Position numbers and translations under genes: made by a program | The notes under the pieces: model-generated | The model's database searches: none | Told to the model about the DNA's origin: nothing | Seen by the model: only the letters and a program-made list of their open reading frames with translations | Part shown: positions 1 through 9,253 of the stretch, one piece after another | Position numbering within the stretch: the first letter of the stretch is position 1 | How the letters are laid out: each line of letters opens with the position of its first letter | From: a virus | Length of the DNA stretch: 64,000 nucleotides | IMG/VR virus record: IMGVR_UViG_3300005096_000103 | Span: 62,001 to 126,000 of that record | Reading direction: 5' to 3' (one strand)

Positions 1-440
1 CATTCTGGGTATTTGTGACACGACCTAGCGAAGCATTGACAGCTAAGGACCTGTACGAGGGCATCGGAGTTGTAGGTAACGATACCGGAGACAAGTTCGC
101 TAAGATCGTAGAAGAGAAGAAAGGGGCTACAGTAACAAACCTCCTCAAGGCTCTCGCCCTATATGTCCTCACTGGGGTGACCTGCAGCATGGAAGACTCT
201 GTAAAGTTCCATATTCGACTGTTCTTGGTGCTAACAGAGACACACTGGAGGACGTACATCGAGCATCTCAAGCACACCCTCTACATCTCAGGCAATACAA
301 TCACCGTCAATGGATCCTCATTCAACACGTGGCTGTATAATCTTGAGAGTCAGATCCAGGAAGATCCAGAAGTACACAAGCTGTCAATCAGGCGGCTAAG
401 AGTGTCGATGAAGCTTACTCTTGAGGAGGGGAAGGCCTAG
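1..440 (+). CDS. Hypothetical protein, possibly cut by the left window edge
   Basis: The reading frame is open back to base 1, so this may be the 3' end of a longer gene. If it starts inside the window, GTG at 15 gives 141 residues, but no Shine-Dalgarno site can be judged there. The product is mixed helical and charged with no recognised motif. Its TAG stop (438-440) is the first triplet of a 15-bp tandem repeat shared with the stop of the convergent minus-strand gene. Function unknown. Confidence 0.6.
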   Translation, partial: FWVFVTRPSEALTAKDLYEGIGVVGNDTGDKFAKIVEEKKGATVTNLLKALALYVLTGVTCSMEDSVKFHIRLFLVLTETHWRTYIEHLKHTLYISGNTITVNGSSFNTWLYNLESQIQEDPEVHKLSIRRLRVSMKLTLEEGKA

Positions 441-477
441 TCAAGCGAAATCTAGTCAAGCGAAATCTAGTCAAGCG
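438..477. repeat. 15-bp tandem repeat at convergent stop codons
   Basis: Unit TAGTCAAGCGAAATC occurs at 438-452 and 453-467, with a partial third copy at 468-477. The first copy begins with the plus-strand stop. The minus-strand gene stops at CTA 467-469, the junction of copies two and three. CTAG reads TAG on both strands, so the internal junctions offer a stop codon in both directions. Confidence 0.9.
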
Positions 478-1255
478 CCAGCGCTACTAGCTTCTCAAGC
501 CGTGTGACGTCTGCTGCGGATTTCTTAGCAGCGTATACCCTTGACGCGGATAGGCGTGCTAGCTGTACACCTATCCGCGTCTCAGGATATTCCATATCTT
601 CTAGGGTCTTGATATCCGTTGGCAGAACGCTAATCCTCGCGTCCACAGTCTCTGCTAGTTCCCTACCTTCTAAGGGTAGCATATTACTTAGCGTCTTTGA
701 GGCCCAACAGTGCTCGGGTAGAACACTAACACACCCGTGCATATAATGCATTAGTGCTACGTAATCTATAACCTCAGAGCCTAGTACATCTACTAGACAC
801 GAACTCCCTTTATCCGCGAACTGCTTACACATTGGCAGATTATCTAGGTATCCACCCGCCTCTGTGTTCTTTAGCAGACTGAGCATCGTGTTCAGGCCGT
901 AAAGTATCTGAGCAGGCAGTGCTTCTTCTAGGAGTTCAGGGTTGTTCTCCTGCCCATCGAAAGCTAGCACTGTCTTCTCAAATACTATCGCGTCCCAAAA
1001 CGCTGTCTGGCCGTTCATAAGCGCGATAATAGCGTTCATTTTATCTAAATTGCTCGCGGCGTAACTTATCTCGTAGTCCGAGAATATCTTACGACGCGTC
1101 TCCCCTAGTAGATCTGAGGCATTACCTCCTAAGATGAAACTAGTTGCGTGCCAGACTTCCTCAGCACTAGACATAGCGTCTCTGAGAATCTTCTTCGAAA
1201 GCTTAGTCACTCTAGCACTAGGCTTCTCGTATTTCTTAGTAAGGTCGTAGAGCAT
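467..1255 (-). CDS. Hypothetical protein (262 aa)
   Basis: Starts at ATG 1255 with AGGAG a few bases upstream, 8 nt after the stop of the preceding minus-strand gene, so the two form an operon. The N-terminus is basic (KKYEKPSARVTKLSKKILRD) and the rest is predicted mainly helical, with one central hydrophobic, Leu-rich stretch. No catalytic motif or membrane segment was recognised. Structural or virion-associated roles are possible given its neighbours, but nothing in the sequence fixes the function. Confidence 0.75.
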   Translation of the reverse strand: MLYDLTKKYEKPSARVTKLSKKILRDAMSSAEEVWHATSFILGGNASDLLGETRRKIFSDYEISYAASNLDKMNAIIALMNGQTAFWDAIVFEKTVLAFDGQENNPELLEEALPAQILYGLNTMLSLLKNTEAGGYLDNLPMCKQFADKGSSCLVDVLGSEVIDYVALMHYMHGCVSVLPEHCWASKTLSNMLPLEGRELAETVDARISVLPTDIKTLEDMEYPETRIGVQLARLSASRVYAAKKSAADVTRLEKLVALALD

Positions 1256-1263
1256 CTAGGCTC

Positions 1264-2340
1264 CTAAGCGTAAGCTTTAAGCTGTGTGGCCAATGCTTTC
1301 TTCTGAGGGAGTGGGAGTGTAGGTAAGACCTCTTTCAGTTTCTGAGGGTCAACCTCACCACTACTATCCGTGATATGCTCGACAAAAGATCCTCCCAGGA
1401 TGTCCTCGTAGAACCCTTTATCTAATGCATAGAGTTTTCTCCAAGGAATCAATAATCCTGCAACGTCTGCTGATTCTTCAGAAAGCTTATCAGAATTGAA
1501 TACCGCAAGTTGAGGAGATAGTATACCTTCGTATTCGCTAAGTGAGTGCGTCTCATCTGCAAGACCAATAGTCTCAACGATACTAGATAGCTTAGGTCTG
1601 CTACTAAAGTAGCCTGTAGTAGTCATGCTATTCTTAACTGCATTCGCCAGCTTCTCATATGTCCCCTCTCCCTCCTTATCTCCTTGGAGGTAGCAGGCCC
1701 CAATTCTAGCTTCAAGATGACCTACAAGGGTTTCAACATGGCACCGGGTAACCCCCGCGTGCTTATACACGTCTGTAGGGAGGTCATCAGTACTCATCTG
1801 GTATTCAGCAGCCCTCTTCACGATATTAACAGCCGCGAGTTTAACAGTAGCAGGGAACAATCTCGACTGGTTTTCCAATAGAACGTGCGCTGACTGTTTA
1901 ACAAGGTCAGGAGTGTCAATCCTAAGCCGCTGCATGTCGGGGATTGCGTAGAGGTATTCGTCAGAATTCTCTGCTGCAGACGCGACCTTAACTGCGTCTG
2001 CAAAGTCACGCATATTTCTACGGACTTCGACAGCTAGTTTATGTGCGTCGTATCCATAAGTAGACACGTTATCACATATAGTCCGCAGAACCTCTTTAGG
2101 GAGTTCACTCGCTTGTTTGACCGCGTACATCCACGACATGACCGCGTCGTCACAGGTGTGCACGGGGAACAGCTGCTTATCTGGCCAAGCGTATACAGGC
2201 TTAGCTCGTGACAATTTAGTTAAGGGATTCTTAGGATCAAATTGTCTAGCAAGATCAGCCCTAAAAGCCTGTGCGTTATCAGCTCCTGCTATCTCTGCCA
2301 GAGTGGCTAGATCCGGGTCACTAACGTGGTCATAGAACAT
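1264..2340 (-). CDS. Hypothetical protein (358 aa)
   Basis: First gene of a two-gene minus-strand unit. The ATG at 2340 is preceded by a GGAGA-type Shine-Dalgarno site. The protein is soluble-looking, acidic and mostly helical (for example the QSAHVLLENQSRLFPATVKL region) with no recognised domain. It is divergent from the metallopeptidase/VWA gene, with 76 bases between them holding no promoter I could identify with confidence. Function unknown. Confidence 0.78.
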   Translation of the reverse strand: MFYDHVSDPDLATLAEIAGADNAQAFRADLARQFDPKNPLTKLSRAKPVYAWPDKQLFPVHTCDDAVMSWMYAVKQASELPKEVLRTICDNVSTYGYDAHKLAVEVRRNMRDFADAVKVASAAENSDEYLYAIPDMQRLRIDTPDLVKQSAHVLLENQSRLFPATVKLAAVNIVKRAAEYQMSTDDLPTDVYKHAGVTRCHVETLVGHLEARIGACYLQGDKEGEGTYEKLANAVKNSMTTTGYFSSRPKLSSIVETIGLADETHSLSEYEGILSPQLAVFNSDKLSEESADVAGLLIPWRKLYALDKGFYEDILGGSFVEHITDSSGEVDPQKLKEVLPTLPLPQKKALATQLKAYA

Positions 2341-2416
2341 TCTCTGTCTCCGGGATTAGGTACTCAAGTATCTAAAAGACACAACAATGTAGAGTTTAAC
2401 ATATGAGAGGTACTAG

Positions 2417-4060
2417 GTGAATATATCAACTGAGGAAAAACTACATAGACTCTGGGGTACGATGGCGGATGCCCATCTGATCTACTCCGCGAATACCAAC
2501 TCTGCCCTACAGGTAGAGGTTGGACTCGCTTATGGTATCCTACGGCAGTGTACCCATGTTTACCGTAGAGGCTATCCTGCACCAATGTCAGTGGGTTTCC
2601 ACAATACCGGATACACGCTCACAGTGAACCTCGACTTTGTAGACGCAGTGACTGACTATAAGGACTTCTGGACTGTAGCAGTACACGAAGCACTCCACAT
2701 CCTGAAAGGCGATCTTAGCCGTATGGTGAAACTACGCAGGACCTTTAGTAAAGATGTCGAGGCCTATAATGCACTGAGTATGATCTCCGCTGACCTGGAT
2801 GTCAACTCAGTCTTGATAGGTATCCTCCCCACAAAGTTTCCTTCTAAATCGCTCGTCGTAAGTGTGGGCGGTGAGCCTGTCGTACCTGACGCTTACAGCG
2901 TACATCCTAACCTCGCATACGAGAAGTACTTTCACCAACTGGCTAGCGAGCTTACGGAGGAAGATATACGGAATCTAACCCGTAACTATAGAATGATGAC
3001 GGGATCAGCTAGCGGTGGAGGCGGTCCAGATGGTGAGACTGAGGATGGGGGAGAGGAGGGTACGAGTCCAAAGGGAGAGGGTACGAGTCCAGGTCCTGGA
3101 GAGGAAGGGGGTGGACAGGCTGTAGGATCTGGTAGTGATGATAAGAGATCAAAGAGCTATAATAAAGCCGATAAAATCTGGCATCAGTCTGCTAAAGATT
3201 TTGAAGACCTCCCACCTAAAGACAAGGATGTCATAGCTGATATACTAGATCAGAAGAGAAACGAGGTAGTGATAAACGCGATAGAGTCGACAAAAGGATC
3301 TCGTCAACGAGGGACTATGCCCTCACACTACAAAGTGTTCCTCGATTATATTAATAGTGACACTGGTACAAAATGGGACGAGCTACTCGCTAGGATAGTT
3401 ACAGGTACTCTAACTGCAACATCAAAGAAGGTATACTCTCGCCCAAAGCGTTCCCGCTACTTCTATACGTTTGACGATGACAACACCTCGACACATGACG
3501 ACGTGATACAGGAGATACATACGCGCTTCCCGGGGGTGAAGGCGAATAAAGACTTCTCTATACTCGTTGCTGTAGACACCTCTGGGTCTATGGATACAAA
3601 ATCGCTACGTGCAGCGTTAAACGCGGTAGGGAGTATCCGTAAATCCGTGAGTACCGACATCACAATAATACAGTGTGATACTAGCATCTCAGATGTGTAC
3701 AAGCTTACGAATGACGATACAGTCGAAAAGTACATAAAGAAAGTTAGCTTAACATCCAGAGGCGGTACAGACTTTCTTAGCCCAATTCAGATGGCTAAGC
3801 ATACTTTCACAAAGCGTACCGAAGACCTACCTAAGATGTCTGAGGAGAATAAGCGTAAGGCTATCGAGATCGTAAAAGCTGACATACTGATCTATATCAC
3901 AGATGGTTACGCCCCACTGCCTGCCCGTAGCGATAGCCCTCCTTGCCAGGTTCTCTGGCTACTTACCAAACTAGGCAAGAGCCCTGAGTTAATGGAGGAG
4001 CAGATAAACTTTGGACTCGTGATGGCTATGGGCGTTAACGGCCGCGTTGGGGGAACGTAG
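2417..4060 (+). CDS. Metallopeptidase-like / VWA domain protein
   Basis: A 547-residue protein starting at GTG 2417 with GAGAGG at 2405-2410. Residues 90-94 are HEALH, the HExxH zinc motif of the putative-metallopeptidase half of VWA-like (DUF2201-type) proteins. A Gly/Glu-rich low-complexity linker spans about residues 195-240. The C-terminal half holds a von Willebrand A fold with the MIDAS signature DTSGSM at about residue 387 and a later GGTDF motif. In bacteria such proteins usually work with a MoxR-type AAA ATPase acting as a chaperone-like partner; no such gene lies in this window. Assignment to the domain architecture is strong; the biological role in the phage is unknown. The gene ends in a tandem repeat shared with the convergent gene. 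Confidence 0.85.
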   Translation: MNISTEEKLHRLWGTMADAHLIYSANTNSALQVEVGLAYGILRQCTHVYRRGYPAPMSVGFHNTGYTLTVNLDFVDAVTDYKDFWTVAVHEALHILKGDLSRMVKLRRTFSKDVEAYNALSMISADLDVNSVLIGILPTKFPSKSLVVSVGGEPVVPDAYSVHPNLAYEKYFHQLASELTEEDIRNLTRNYRMMTGSASGGGGPDGETEDGGEEGTSPKGEGTSPGPGEEGGGQAVGSGSDDKRSKSYNKADKIWHQSAKDFEDLPPKDKDVIADILDQKRNEVVINAIESTKGSRQRGTMPSHYKVFLDYINSDTGTKWDELLARIVTGTLTATSKKVYSRPKRSRYFYTFDDDNTSTHDDVIQEIHTRFPGVKANKDFSILVAVDTSGSMDTKSLRAALNAVGSIRKSVSTDITIIQCDTSISDVYKLTNDDTVEKYIKKVSLTSRGGTDFLSPIQMAKHTFTKRTEDLPKMSEENKRKAIEIVKADILIYITDGYAPLPARSDSPPCQVLWLLTKLGKSPELMEEQINFGLVMAMGVNGRVGGT

Positions 4061-4106
4061 TATGCCTAAGCCGGGGAACGTAGTATGCCTAGGCTGGGGG
4101 AACGTA
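4050..4106. repeat. 23-bp tandem repeat at convergent stop codons
   Basis: A unit starting GGGGAACGTAGTATGCCTA occurs at 4050-4072 and 4073-4095 (last three bases differ), with a partial third copy at 4096-4106. The plus-strand stop TAG (4058-4060) is in copy one and the minus-strand stop (CTA, 4089-4091) is in copy two, the same arrangement as at 438-477. Confidence 0.9.
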
Positions 4107-5147
4107 ATCAGGGCAGAGCGATACAACTGCAGCTAGAGCAGCGTCTCTAAGTACAATCTGACCCGCCAAAGTCTGGTTGGCTGCACCTAATGACTCTTGG
4201 CAGTCAGACAGAGAGGTCACTGCGTTAGGAACGAGAGTACCAGTGAGCAAGTCTAGGCGTGTAGTAATCGTTAGTAACTGCGCGTCTAGGCGCCTAGACT
4301 TGTCTCGTAGCCCAGTCGTTGAGGCTTTGGCAGCCTGCTCCTTTATCGCAAAGTCTCTCAGTAACCCAGGGACTGTTCCTTCGTCTGCCTCCCCTGCAGC
4401 GGTAGGGTCAGGATCCCACATATACCCTAAGGTCGATGAAGCTGTAGACTTTATCTCACCAGCAATCTTATCACTTGTCACAGCTACAGTAGCCGCGTTA
4501 ACACTATCCGCGAATAGTTCTCCTGAACTGAAAAGGTCAGACCAAGTGCTAAGGCTCGCGGTTAACATCCCTGACAGGCCTGCTAGGGTATCAGACGTTA
4601 ACTGCAACGAGTCTCTTTCACTTGTCAAGTTATTGAGTACTACGGCTAGAGCGTCGCACTCCTTAACTTTAGCTGCGATGATAGCTTCTTGCGAAGTTAC
4701 AGTGTCTGCAGAAGTTAGATACTCTGCCTTAGACGCTTCGATTATAGAGTCAGCAAACAAGGGGAAAGCTGTGAGTTCAGTTCCCGTGAATCCAGATAAG
4801 TATAATGCATACTGCTCAACTAGAGAGTTGACGTAATCTTTGACTAGTTCTTTTGCAGTATTTGCTACACGTACGTTCGAGTATTCTTTAGTAAATGTTG
4901 CACTCCTGTAGAACCCAGAACCTTTAACAGTTGCTAATACTCTATCTCGCTCGATATCTACGTAGTCTGACACAGTAGAGACGCGGGAGTAAACATCTAA
5001 GGAGGGGTAAGCTTTGTTCACAATCTGGTAAACGAACACTCCGTCATCAGGTAAATCCCCTCTGTCCTGCACAGACGCAGTAATACGGTATAGCGCCTGA
5101 GCGTCTACACTGTAAACGTAGGGTGTGAAAAGCACATCTGTCGGCAT
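4089..5147 (-). CDS. Coiled-coil protein with N-terminal domain shared with the upstream gene
   Basis: 352 residues, ATG at 5147 preceded by CTGGAG. Residues about 30-130 align with most of the small protein encoded just upstream (5164-5526): both have VF at the start, a central R-S/N-TAT/TFTK region, a hydrophobic helix with VEQYALYLSGFTGTEL or VDYQAVLDSFNGTRL, and an FP/YP ending. The remaining residues are Ser/Thr/Leu-rich heptad-like sequence suggesting long coiled coils (for example NNLTSERDSLQLTSDTLAGL). This suggests a virion or scaffold-like structural protein, but the function is unproven. Confidence 0.75.
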   Translation of the reverse strand: MPTDVLFTPYVYSVDAQALYRITASVQDRGDLPDDGVFVYQIVNKAYPSLDVYSRVSTVSDYVDIERDRVLATVKGSGFYRSATFTKEYSNVRVANTAKELVKDYVNSLVEQYALYLSGFTGTELTAFPLFADSIIEASKAEYLTSADTVTSQEAIIAAKVKECDALAVVLNNLTSERDSLQLTSDTLAGLSGMLTASLSTWSDLFSSGELFADSVNAATVAVTSDKIAGEIKSTASSTLGYMWDPDPTAAGEADEGTVPGLLRDFAIKEQAAKASTTGLRDKSRRLDAQLLTITTRLDLLTGTLVPNAVTSLSDCQESLGAANQTLAGQIVLRDAALAAVVSLCPDYVPPA

Positions 5148-5163
5148 ACTAGACTCCAGAAGA

Positions 5164-5526
5164 TTAAGGGTACGTGTATAGTCTAGTCCCGTTGAAACTA
5201 TCTAGGACAGCTTGGTAATCCACGACCAACTTTGCGACTGCAGCTTCAACGAGTGCAATAGCTTGATTAGCTAGGTCTATAGATATATACTTAGCAGAGA
5301 TCGTGTTGACCCTATAGTGGGTAGCCGTATTGATACTCCGAGTCGTAGGGAACGTGAAATCAGCGACATTCACAATTCGAACGAATTTCTCCTTTGAAGC
5401 TAGCTTAAGAAATACCTGAGAGTCTATCTCGACATTCGCGGTTACCAACCAAGTCACCTGGTATTCTACGACACCGTCTACGAGAACAGGCAACTTAGTT
5501 TCACTTACTGTAAGGCTGACTGCCAT
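5164..5526 (-). CDS. Hypothetical protein, stand-alone copy of the N-terminal domain of the next gene
   Basis: 120 residues from ATG 5526; an in-frame GTG two codons upstream is possible but would overlap the start of the divergent gene more. The body aligns with residues about 30-130 of the 352-residue protein downstream, so the pair probably arose by duplication of one domain. Its start codon directly abuts the start codon of the divergent resolvase gene (CATATG, 5524-5529), with AGGA about 8 nt upstream lying inside that gene. Function unknown. Confidence 0.75.
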   Translation of the reverse strand: MAVSLTVSETKLPVLVDGVVEYQVTWLVTANVEIDSQVFLKLASKEKFVRIVNVADFTFPTTRSINTATHYRVNTISAKYISIDLANQAIALVEAAVAKLVVDYQAVLDSFNGTRLYTYP

Positions 5527-6114
5527 ATGCACTTCCTAGGAATAGACTCGTCAATCAACGGGACGGGCCTACATATAATAGACGTAAAGGGCAAGAGCGT
5601 CTACTTCAAATGCGTCCTAATCAAGTCTTCAAACCCTCTAAGGAAAAAAGGCTTCGGAGGTCAGAGGCTAAAGCTCATCTACGATAACGCCACAGCTACT
5701 ATTACTGATTACCTACCTGAATTCGCAGTCCTAGAGCAAGGTGCTTTCAGCGCAAATAGCCAGCACCATAAACTCGGTAAAGCTATGGGTGTATGTGAGC
5801 TAGCACTAGCTATAGAGTCAGTACCCTACGCTTACGTTGAGCCCTCTAGGCTTAAGAAAATGATCACAGGAAAAGGCCGCGCAGACAAGAAAGAACTCCT
5901 AGAGTATATGTACACGTTCTCCGGGATAGTCCGTGGAACTAAGGGTGTGACTCTAGATGTAAGTGACGCATACGCGCTAGCTCGCGTCGCAAGATTTGTG
6001 TACCTACATCACAACAATCCTACCCTACTCTACTCAAGACTCCCTAAAGGTAAGCGGGGACCTACAGCCTACCAACAAGGTGTCTTAGACACTATTGTCC
6101 TCAACAACCCATAA
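5527..6114 (+). CDS. RuvC-like Holliday junction resolvase
   Basis: 195 residues. The start LGIDSSINGTG carries the first acidic residue (D7) in the beta-strand motif typical of RuvC and RNase H fold nucleases. AVLEQGAFSAN supplies E70, and DVSDAYALA near the C-terminus supplies D144/D147 in the place of the usual HxADA/D motif. The length matches RuvC (about 170-190). It would cut Holliday junctions or branched DNA before packaging. AAGG at about 5511-5514, inside the divergent gene, is the likely Shine-Dalgarno site. The ribonucleotide reductase follows 16 nt downstream, so they are probably co-transcribed. Confidence 0.88.
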   Translation: MHFLGIDSSINGTGLHIIDVKGKSVYFKCVLIKSSNPLRKKGFGGQRLKLIYDNATATITDYLPEFAVLEQGAFSANSQHHKLGKAMGVCELALAIESVPYAYVEPSRLKKMITGKGRADKKELLEYMYTFSGIVRGTKGVTLDVSDAYALARVARFVYLHHNNPTLLYSRLPKGKRGPTAYQQGVLDTIVLNNP

Positions 6115-6130
6115 CCTAAGGATTCTATAA

Positions 6131-9100
6131 ATGATATCAAGACCTCTAGAGTATTTGCCTAGATTCGTTGATGAAGACCCTAAGAAATCAAAAAACTTTG
6201 ACTCAGAGCTCTTAGACGTAGATGGTAACACCCTCTTTAAGCAGGAGGGAATCATAGCTCCAGCTAATTGGAGTCAGCTCTCTGTAGACATTTTTGCACA
6301 AAAGTATTTTAGGCGCTCAGGTGTACCTCTAGAGACAACCGTAGTCACTAGCGAAGGATTACCGGTCTGGATATCTCGTAGGGTAGCAGCCCAGTATACT
6401 GCTTTTGGAGGTGAGAGTAGCGTATACAAGGTGGTCCGCCGGCTAGCAGGTGGTTGGGTAAATTATATCTACAAGCAGGCTTTACTGGCAGATACCAAGC
6501 TAAACAACCATCATGTGAATCTTGATAACCCTTATAAGCTACAGGAAGCCTTAACTATTCTAGATGAGTCTATGGAAAGCCTGTTCTGGGATATACAGAA
6601 CTCTATGCTACAGCAATGCTGGGCACCGAATTCTCCCCAGTGGTTTAATACAGGGCTCTACTGGGCGTACGGTATCACAGGTGAAGCTAGTGGACACTGG
6701 CATGAGGCACCTAAAGGTTCTAAAAGCGTAGTAGTCGAGAGTGTTGACAGCTACTCACGACCGCAGTGTCACGCATGTTTTATCCAGGAGGTCGAGGATA
6801 CTCTGCTCGGAGATCACGGGATCATGGACCTAGTTGTTAGAGAGGCACGTCTCTTTAAGCTAGGGAGTGGTAGTGGCGCAAACTACTCTAATATCCGAGA
6901 GAAGGGCGCGCCACTATCCGGCGGTGGAGTGTCTTCAGGGCTATCGTCGTTCCTTGAGATCCCTGACGTAGCTGCAGGTGCGATTAAATCCGGAGGGACT
7001 ACCCGACGTGCGGCTCGTATGGTCTCACTCGACTTAAATCACCCCGAGTCTCAACAATTCATCTCCTGGAAAGCTACTGAAGAAGATAAGGCGATGTGCC
7101 TCGCACTAGGATCTAAAGTCTACAGAGAATCCATACGCGCAGTCTACCGAGAGCATACGGATCTCGGGTTCTTAACAGCTAGAGAAAAACAAGTTCTAGC
7201 AGATATAGATCCTAAGGTCCTACATCGTGCTACCCAGGCGCTGAAAACAGGTATCCCACTGAGCAGCTTACTACCTCCTGCTATAGACCTTGGATGGGAA
7301 GGTACAGCGTACAAAACCATCTCAGGTCAAAATGCGAATAACTCGATCCGTATCACCGACGAGTTCATGGATACTCTTCTGGCAGACACTGAGAATCCTG
7401 CAGACTTTAAGTTCACCTCCAGAGTCGGAGGTCGGGAGGCTGTAGAGACAAAATCGCATAAAGCTATCTGGGACGACTTGGTAAAGTCGGCATGGCTTTG
7501 TGGAGACCCTGGTATCCAATTCCACGATACAACAAACCGTGCGAACACTTGTCTGCATAGCGGTACTATTCGCGCCAGCAATCCTTGTAGCGAGTACCTA
7601 TGGTTCGCCGACACCGCATGCAACCTAGCTAGTATAAACCTGATGAAATGCCTAGAGAAGGACCATACAGGAGTCTACTGTTTCTTTACGGAGAAACTAC
7701 AAAATCTTGTAAGGATGATTGTACGCGTCCTAGACGCTACAGTTTCATACGCTCAGTACCCCTATGAGAGTATGGCGTCCGAAAGTCTTAAGTATCGTAC
7801 GATAGGTATTGGAGTATCTAATCTCGGAGCACTCCTCATAACGCTCGGTATACCCTATGGGTCTAAGGAGGGTCGTGATCTAGCAGCAGCAATCATGTCT
7901 ATAATCCAGGGTACCGCGTGCCTTGAAAGTATGAGTCTCGCTGCGGAACTAGGTAGCTTCCCTGCATTCGAGTTTAATAAGGATGCGTACCTAGAAGTAC
8001 TTGAGCAAACCTACACAGACACGTTTAACCTAGTTGTTAATACGTCTATATTTCCAGGGTACTCATCACGGGACATCTACCTTAAAGCTAGAGAAGTGTG
8101 GACCGACGTACACACTGCAATGCATCGAGACGACTTTGCTATGCGCAACGCACAGCTAACAGCTATTGCGCCCACGGGGACTATATCTCTGATCATGGGT
8201 TGCTCGACAAGTTCTATCGAGCCTGGCTACAGCTTAGTCACAAGTAAGAAACTGGCAGGAGGCGGCGAGATCATAACAGAAGCTTCAGACGAAGTTAAAA
8301 ACTATATCTCTGACATTATGCTAGATACCCAAACGGCTGATGACATTATTGAGCAGATCAACGACGGTGTGCCTATCTGTGACGTCGTTGGGTTAGAAGG
8401 TCATAACTACGCCAACGACGTCTTAGCTTGCGCTCTAGACATAACACCAACTAACCATATCCTAATGTGCGCTGCAATTCAGCCATTCGTTAGTGGAGGT
8501 ATCTCAAAGACTATCAACATGCCAAGCAACGCTACGCTACGGCAGGTTGGGGAAGCATTCAAATTAGCGTATCGCGAGGGTCTTAAGAGTATTACAGTGT
8601 ATCGTGATGGTTCTAAGTTCTCTCAGCCCCTAACGTCGTTAGTTGAGACTGTAGTGCCTGCTACAAAGGGTGTTCCAGTTGTTACATCAGGAGTACCTGT
8701 TACAGAAGCTAGGCTCTCAGCGTTGTCTACATCAAAGGAGCCTGCACCTAAGATGCCTCTACCCGCAGTTCGAGTAAGGCTCCCAAATGTCAGAGAAGGT
8801 GTAACGCACAAAATTACAACAGGAGGTATGACATTCTATCTCAGGACAGGAGTCTATGAGGATGGCTCACTGGGGGAGATTTTCCTCTCTACTGCAAAGT
8901 CTGGGTCTACATTCCGCGGAATTCTAGATGCCTTTGCTTGGTCTATCAGCGTTGGACTCCAGTACGGTATACCGCTGTCAGTTTACGCTGCGTCTTTCAC
9001 TGGTACGCTATTTGAACCTAATGGTTTTATTGCAGATCACCCCGACGTTAAGATGTGTGGCTCAATACTCGACGCGATATTCAAGATACTGGTGAAGCAT

Positions 9101-9235
9101 TATGATGGTAGACATACTGAAACTCAAGATAAGTTCACTGGAGAGCCTTGTTCAACTTGTGGTCACTTTAAGCTCGTATCCAACGGATCCTGTAAGATCT
9201 GTAGGAACTGTGGGACAACGACAGGGTGTTCGTAG
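6131..9235 (+). CDS. nrdJ: Adenosylcobalamin-dependent (class II) ribonucleoside reductase
   Basis: 1034 residues, full length for class II NrdJ. It reduces ribonucleotides to deoxyribonucleotides using a cobalamin-generated thiyl radical. Visible features are the reducible cysteine region PQCHACFIQE (residues 211-220, C213/C216), NANNSIRITDEF (about 401-412), the active-site NPCSE (484-488, with N484, C486, E488), and GTISLIMGCSTSSIEP. A TSCPD-like domain (VTHKITTGGMTFYLR onward) follows, then a C-terminal Cys-rich tail with CSTCGH, CKICRNCG and terminal GCS that delivers electrons. No separate small subunit is needed in this class. It is oxygen-indifferent, but depends on host B12 supply. 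All key residues appear intact. Confidence 0.96.
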   Translation: MISRPLEYLPRFVDEDPKKSKNFDSELLDVDGNTLFKQEGIIAPANWSQLSVDIFAQKYFRRSGVPLETTVVTSEGLPVWISRRVAAQYTAFGGESSVYKVVRRLAGGWVNYIYKQALLADTKLNNHHVNLDNPYKLQEALTILDESMESLFWDIQNSMLQQCWAPNSPQWFNTGLYWAYGITGEASGHWHEAPKGSKSVVVESVDSYSRPQCHACFIQEVEDTLLGDHGIMDLVVREARLFKLGSGSGANYSNIREKGAPLSGGGVSSGLSSFLEIPDVAAGAIKSGGTTRRAARMVSLDLNHPESQQFISWKATEEDKAMCLALGSKVYRESIRAVYREHTDLGFLTAREKQVLADIDPKVLHRATQALKTGIPLSSLLPPAIDLGWEGTAYKTISGQNANNSIRITDEFMDTLLADTENPADFKFTSRVGGREAVETKSHKAIWDDLVKSAWLCGDPGIQFHDTTNRANTCLHSGTIRASNPCSEYLWFADTACNLASINLMKCLEKDHTGVYCFFTEKLQNLVRMIVRVLDATVSYAQYPYESMASESLKYRTIGIGVSNLGALLITLGIPYGSKEGRDLAAAIMSIIQGTACLESMSLAAELGSFPAFEFNKDAYLEVLEQTYTDTFNLVVNTSIFPGYSSRDIYLKAREVWTDVHTAMHRDDFAMRNAQLTAIAPTGTISLIMGCSTSSIEPGYSLVTSKKLAGGGEIITEASDEVKNYISDIMLDTQTADDIIEQINDGVPICDVVGLEGHNYANDVLACALDITPTNHILMCAAIQPFVSGGISKTINMPSNATLRQVGEAFKLAYREGLKSITVYRDGSKFSQPLTSLVETVVPATKGVPVVTSGVPVTEARLSALSTSKEPAPKMPLPAVRVRLPNVREGVTHKITTGGMTFYLRTGVYEDGSLGEIFLSTAKSGSTFRGILDAFAWSISVGLQYGIPLSVYAASFTGTLFEPNGFIADHPDVKMCGSILDAIFKILVKHYDGRHTETQDKFTGEPCSTCGHFKLVSNGSCKICRNCGTTTGCS

Positions 9236-9253
9236 AGCGTGGAGATAACTATT

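Noticed and set aside
4177-4836. 219-residue plus-strand open frame
   Set aside because: It is antisense to the coiled-coil gene on the minus strand and has low-complexity shadow composition.
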